Below are positions 62,865-64,000 of a stretch of 64,000 nt of DNA, piece after piece. Both the position numbers and the translations under genes were made by a program. This DNA comes from Paractinoplanes ovalisporus (lineage in GTDB: Bacteria > Actinomycetota > Actinomycetes > Mycobacteriales > Micromonosporaceae), in NCBI RefSeq assembly GCF_016834655.1, contig NZ_JAENHP010000002.1, positions 1 to 64,000 on the forward strand. The letters are read 5' to 3'. A model generated the notes under the pieces. That model saw nothing but the letters and a program-made list of their open reading frames with translations, was not told the DNA's origin and did not search any database. Position 1 is the stretch's first letter, and each line of letters starts with the position of its first letter.

Positions 62865-64000
62865 CTAGTCAGGGTGGTCGACGAGCGCGATCAGCTGCTC
62901 GACGACCGTGTCGGGTTCGAGGGTGCGCTCACAGACCGCGACCAGCATCGTCTCGAGGTCGGGATAGCCCAACTCCTCGGCCAGCCGGCGCAGCGGCACC
63001 TCGCTGGCCAGGCCCCGGTCGTGCTTGCGCAGGGTCAGCCCGATGGTGGCGCGGCCCAGGCGGACCTTGTCGGCGATGCTGATGCCCGGTTCGTTCTTCT
63101 CGTCGAAGTACCGGTTGATCTGCATCTGGGCGGTGCTCGATTTCACGAAGCCGAGCCACTCGCGACGCGGACCGCGAGGAGCGTTCGGCTCCACCTCCAC
63201 GTGGTGTTCGTTCTCGGAGAAGATCTCGACGACGTCACCGTCGCGCAACTGCGAGCTCAGCGGGGCCAGCCGGCCGTTGATGGTCGAGGCCAGGCACTGG
63301 TCGCCGGTCTGCGGGCCCAGTTCGTAGGCCAGGTCGACCGGGGTGGAGCCGCTCGGCAGCTCGAACGCGTGCCCGTGGGCGAAGACCGTGATCTGGGCCT
63401 CGGCCAGGTCGCAGCGCAGCGAGGCCAGGAACTGGGCGGCGTCGGTGGTGTCCTGCTGCCAGTCGAGCACCCGCTTGAGCCAGGTCAGCTGGTCGGCGCC
63501 GGACGCCTCGGCGGTCTCCGCGTATTTCGGATAGCGGTAGGTCGTGGCCACGCCGTATTCCGAATAGCGGTGCATCGCCCGGGTGCGGATCAGCACCTCG
63601 ACCAGGCGCCCGTCGGGGCCGGTGACGGTGGTGTGCAGCGAGCGGTAGAGGTTGTTCTTGGGGGAGGCGATGAAGTCTTTGAAACGGCCGGCCACCGGGC
63701 GCCACTGGCCGTGGACAGCGCCCAGGGCGGCGTAACAGTCGGTTTCGGGACCGTCGACCACGACCGCGATGCGGGGCAGGTCGAACGGGACGGTGTGGCC
63801 GCCGGCGACCGTGTCTTTCCAGATCGAGTAATAGTGCCGGGGGCGGGGGGTGACCTCGGCCGTCACACGCTGGCGGCGCAGGGCCGAGCGCGCCTTGGTG
63901 CTGACGTCGTCGAGGTAGTCGTCCCAGCCGGGGCGGTTTCGCACGTGCTCGTCGATGCGTGCGAACGACTCGGGTTCGAGGTGGTAGAGCACCACGTCGT
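62865..64000 (-). CDS. RelA/SpoT-family (p)ppGpp synthetase-like protein, 5' end outside the window
   Basis: Partial gene: the frame is open to the window edge. The visible part starts within the linker before the synthetase domain (ESFARIDEHVRNRPGWDDYL, then VTPRPRHYYSIWK). The core is GRFKDFIASPKNNLYRSLHTTV and VEVLIRTRAMHRYSEYGVA, followed by a TGS domain (ITVFAHGHAFELPSGSTPVDLAYEL). The protein ends soon after, without the zinc-finger and ACT domains of classical Rel. The stretch PFDLPRIAVVV lacks the usual Arg spacing of DL-x-x-x-R and so may differ in activity. An HD domain could lie beyond the edge. Confidence 0.88.
   Translation of the reverse strand, partial: DVVLYHLEPESFARIDEHVRNRPGWDDYLDDVSTKARSALRRQRVTAEVTPRPRHYYSIWKDTVAGGHTVPFDLPRIAVVVDGPETDCYAALGAVHGQWRPVAGRFKDFIASPKNNLYRSLHTTVTGPDGRLVEVLIRTRAMHRYSEYGVATTYRYPKYAETAEASGADQLTWLKRVLDWQQDTTDAAQFLASLRCDLAEAQITVFAHGHAFELPSGSTPVDLAYELGPQTGDQCLASTINGRLAPLSSQLRDGDVVEIFSENEHHVEVEPNAPRGPRREWLGFVKSSTAQMQINRYFDEKNEPGISIADKVRLGRATIGLTLRKHDRGLASEVPLRRLAEELGYPDLETMLVAVCERTLEPDTVVEQLIALVDHPD

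Overview
The window is a chromosomal segment of a high-GC actinobacterium. It has many GTG starts, GC-rich third codon positions and several promoters that look leaderless. The gene set points to the Micromonosporaceae (an Actinoplanes-like organism). Evidence for that includes lipA, lipB and a DUF4191 protein close together, and the respiratory block ctaC-ctaF / trpD / ctaG-like / ctaE-qcrC-qcrA-qcrB near an adoK-type kinase, erpA and a glycerate kinase, which is the arrangement I know from mycobacteria and streptomycetes. I see no rRNA, tRNA, insertion sequence, prophage or CRISPR array.

Layout. 0-7.6 kb: tandem repeats, a large LuxR-type ATPase regulator, small proteins, a DUF4191 membrane protein, a secreted wall-anchored-like protein and lipA. 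7.6-9.2 kb: an archaeal-type aspartyl-tRNA synthetase preceded by a T-box leader with a GAC specifier. 9.2-13.4 kb: an exported VWA-nuclease-propeller fusion and a PQQ-propeller protein. 13.5-22.6 kb: central metabolism on the minus strand (lipB, a membrane protein, a TIGR01777 protein, sucB, lpdA, pepA). 22.7-28.8 kb: gcvT, the cobalamin genes cobU-cobT (fused) and cobS, a site-2 protease and an aldo/keto reductase. 28.9-35.5 kb: a single 2224-residue gene with a repetitive disordered N-terminus, TPR-like helices and WG repeats. 35.6-40 kb: a three-gene ABC-2 exporter, then an XRE-cupin regulator divergent from azlC/azlD. 40-49.4 kb: methyltransferase, DUF3043, murA, nadA, glycerate kinase, erpA, adoK-like kinase, P-loop kinase, TusA-like protein and cysteine desulfurase. 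49.5-58.9 kb: the aa3 oxidase and bc1 complex genes with trpD embedded. 59-64 kb: a PKD protein, AsnC-ligand domain protein, MFS exporter, nucleotidyltransferase, Nudix hydrolase and a Rel-like (p)ppGpp enzyme cut by the window edge.

How the genes work together. Lipoate synthesis (lipB, lipA) supplies the cofactor for the lipoyl domains of SucB, re-oxidised by LpdA, and for the glycine cleavage system that includes GcvT. The cysteine desulfurase, TusA-like protein and ErpA belong to sulfur and Fe-S supply, which LipA, NadA and the Rieske protein need. CtaC/D/E/F and QcrABC form the actinobacterial respiratory supercomplex.

Most notable are the aspartate-specific translational T-box upstream of a second-type AspRS, a chain of three tandemly duplicated 16-codon mini-ORFs joined by ATGA overlaps between azlC and azlD, the VWA-EEP-propeller fusion, the giant WG-repeat protein, a long palindrome with satellite repeats near 51.2 kb, and intergenic clusters of perfect DnaA boxes.
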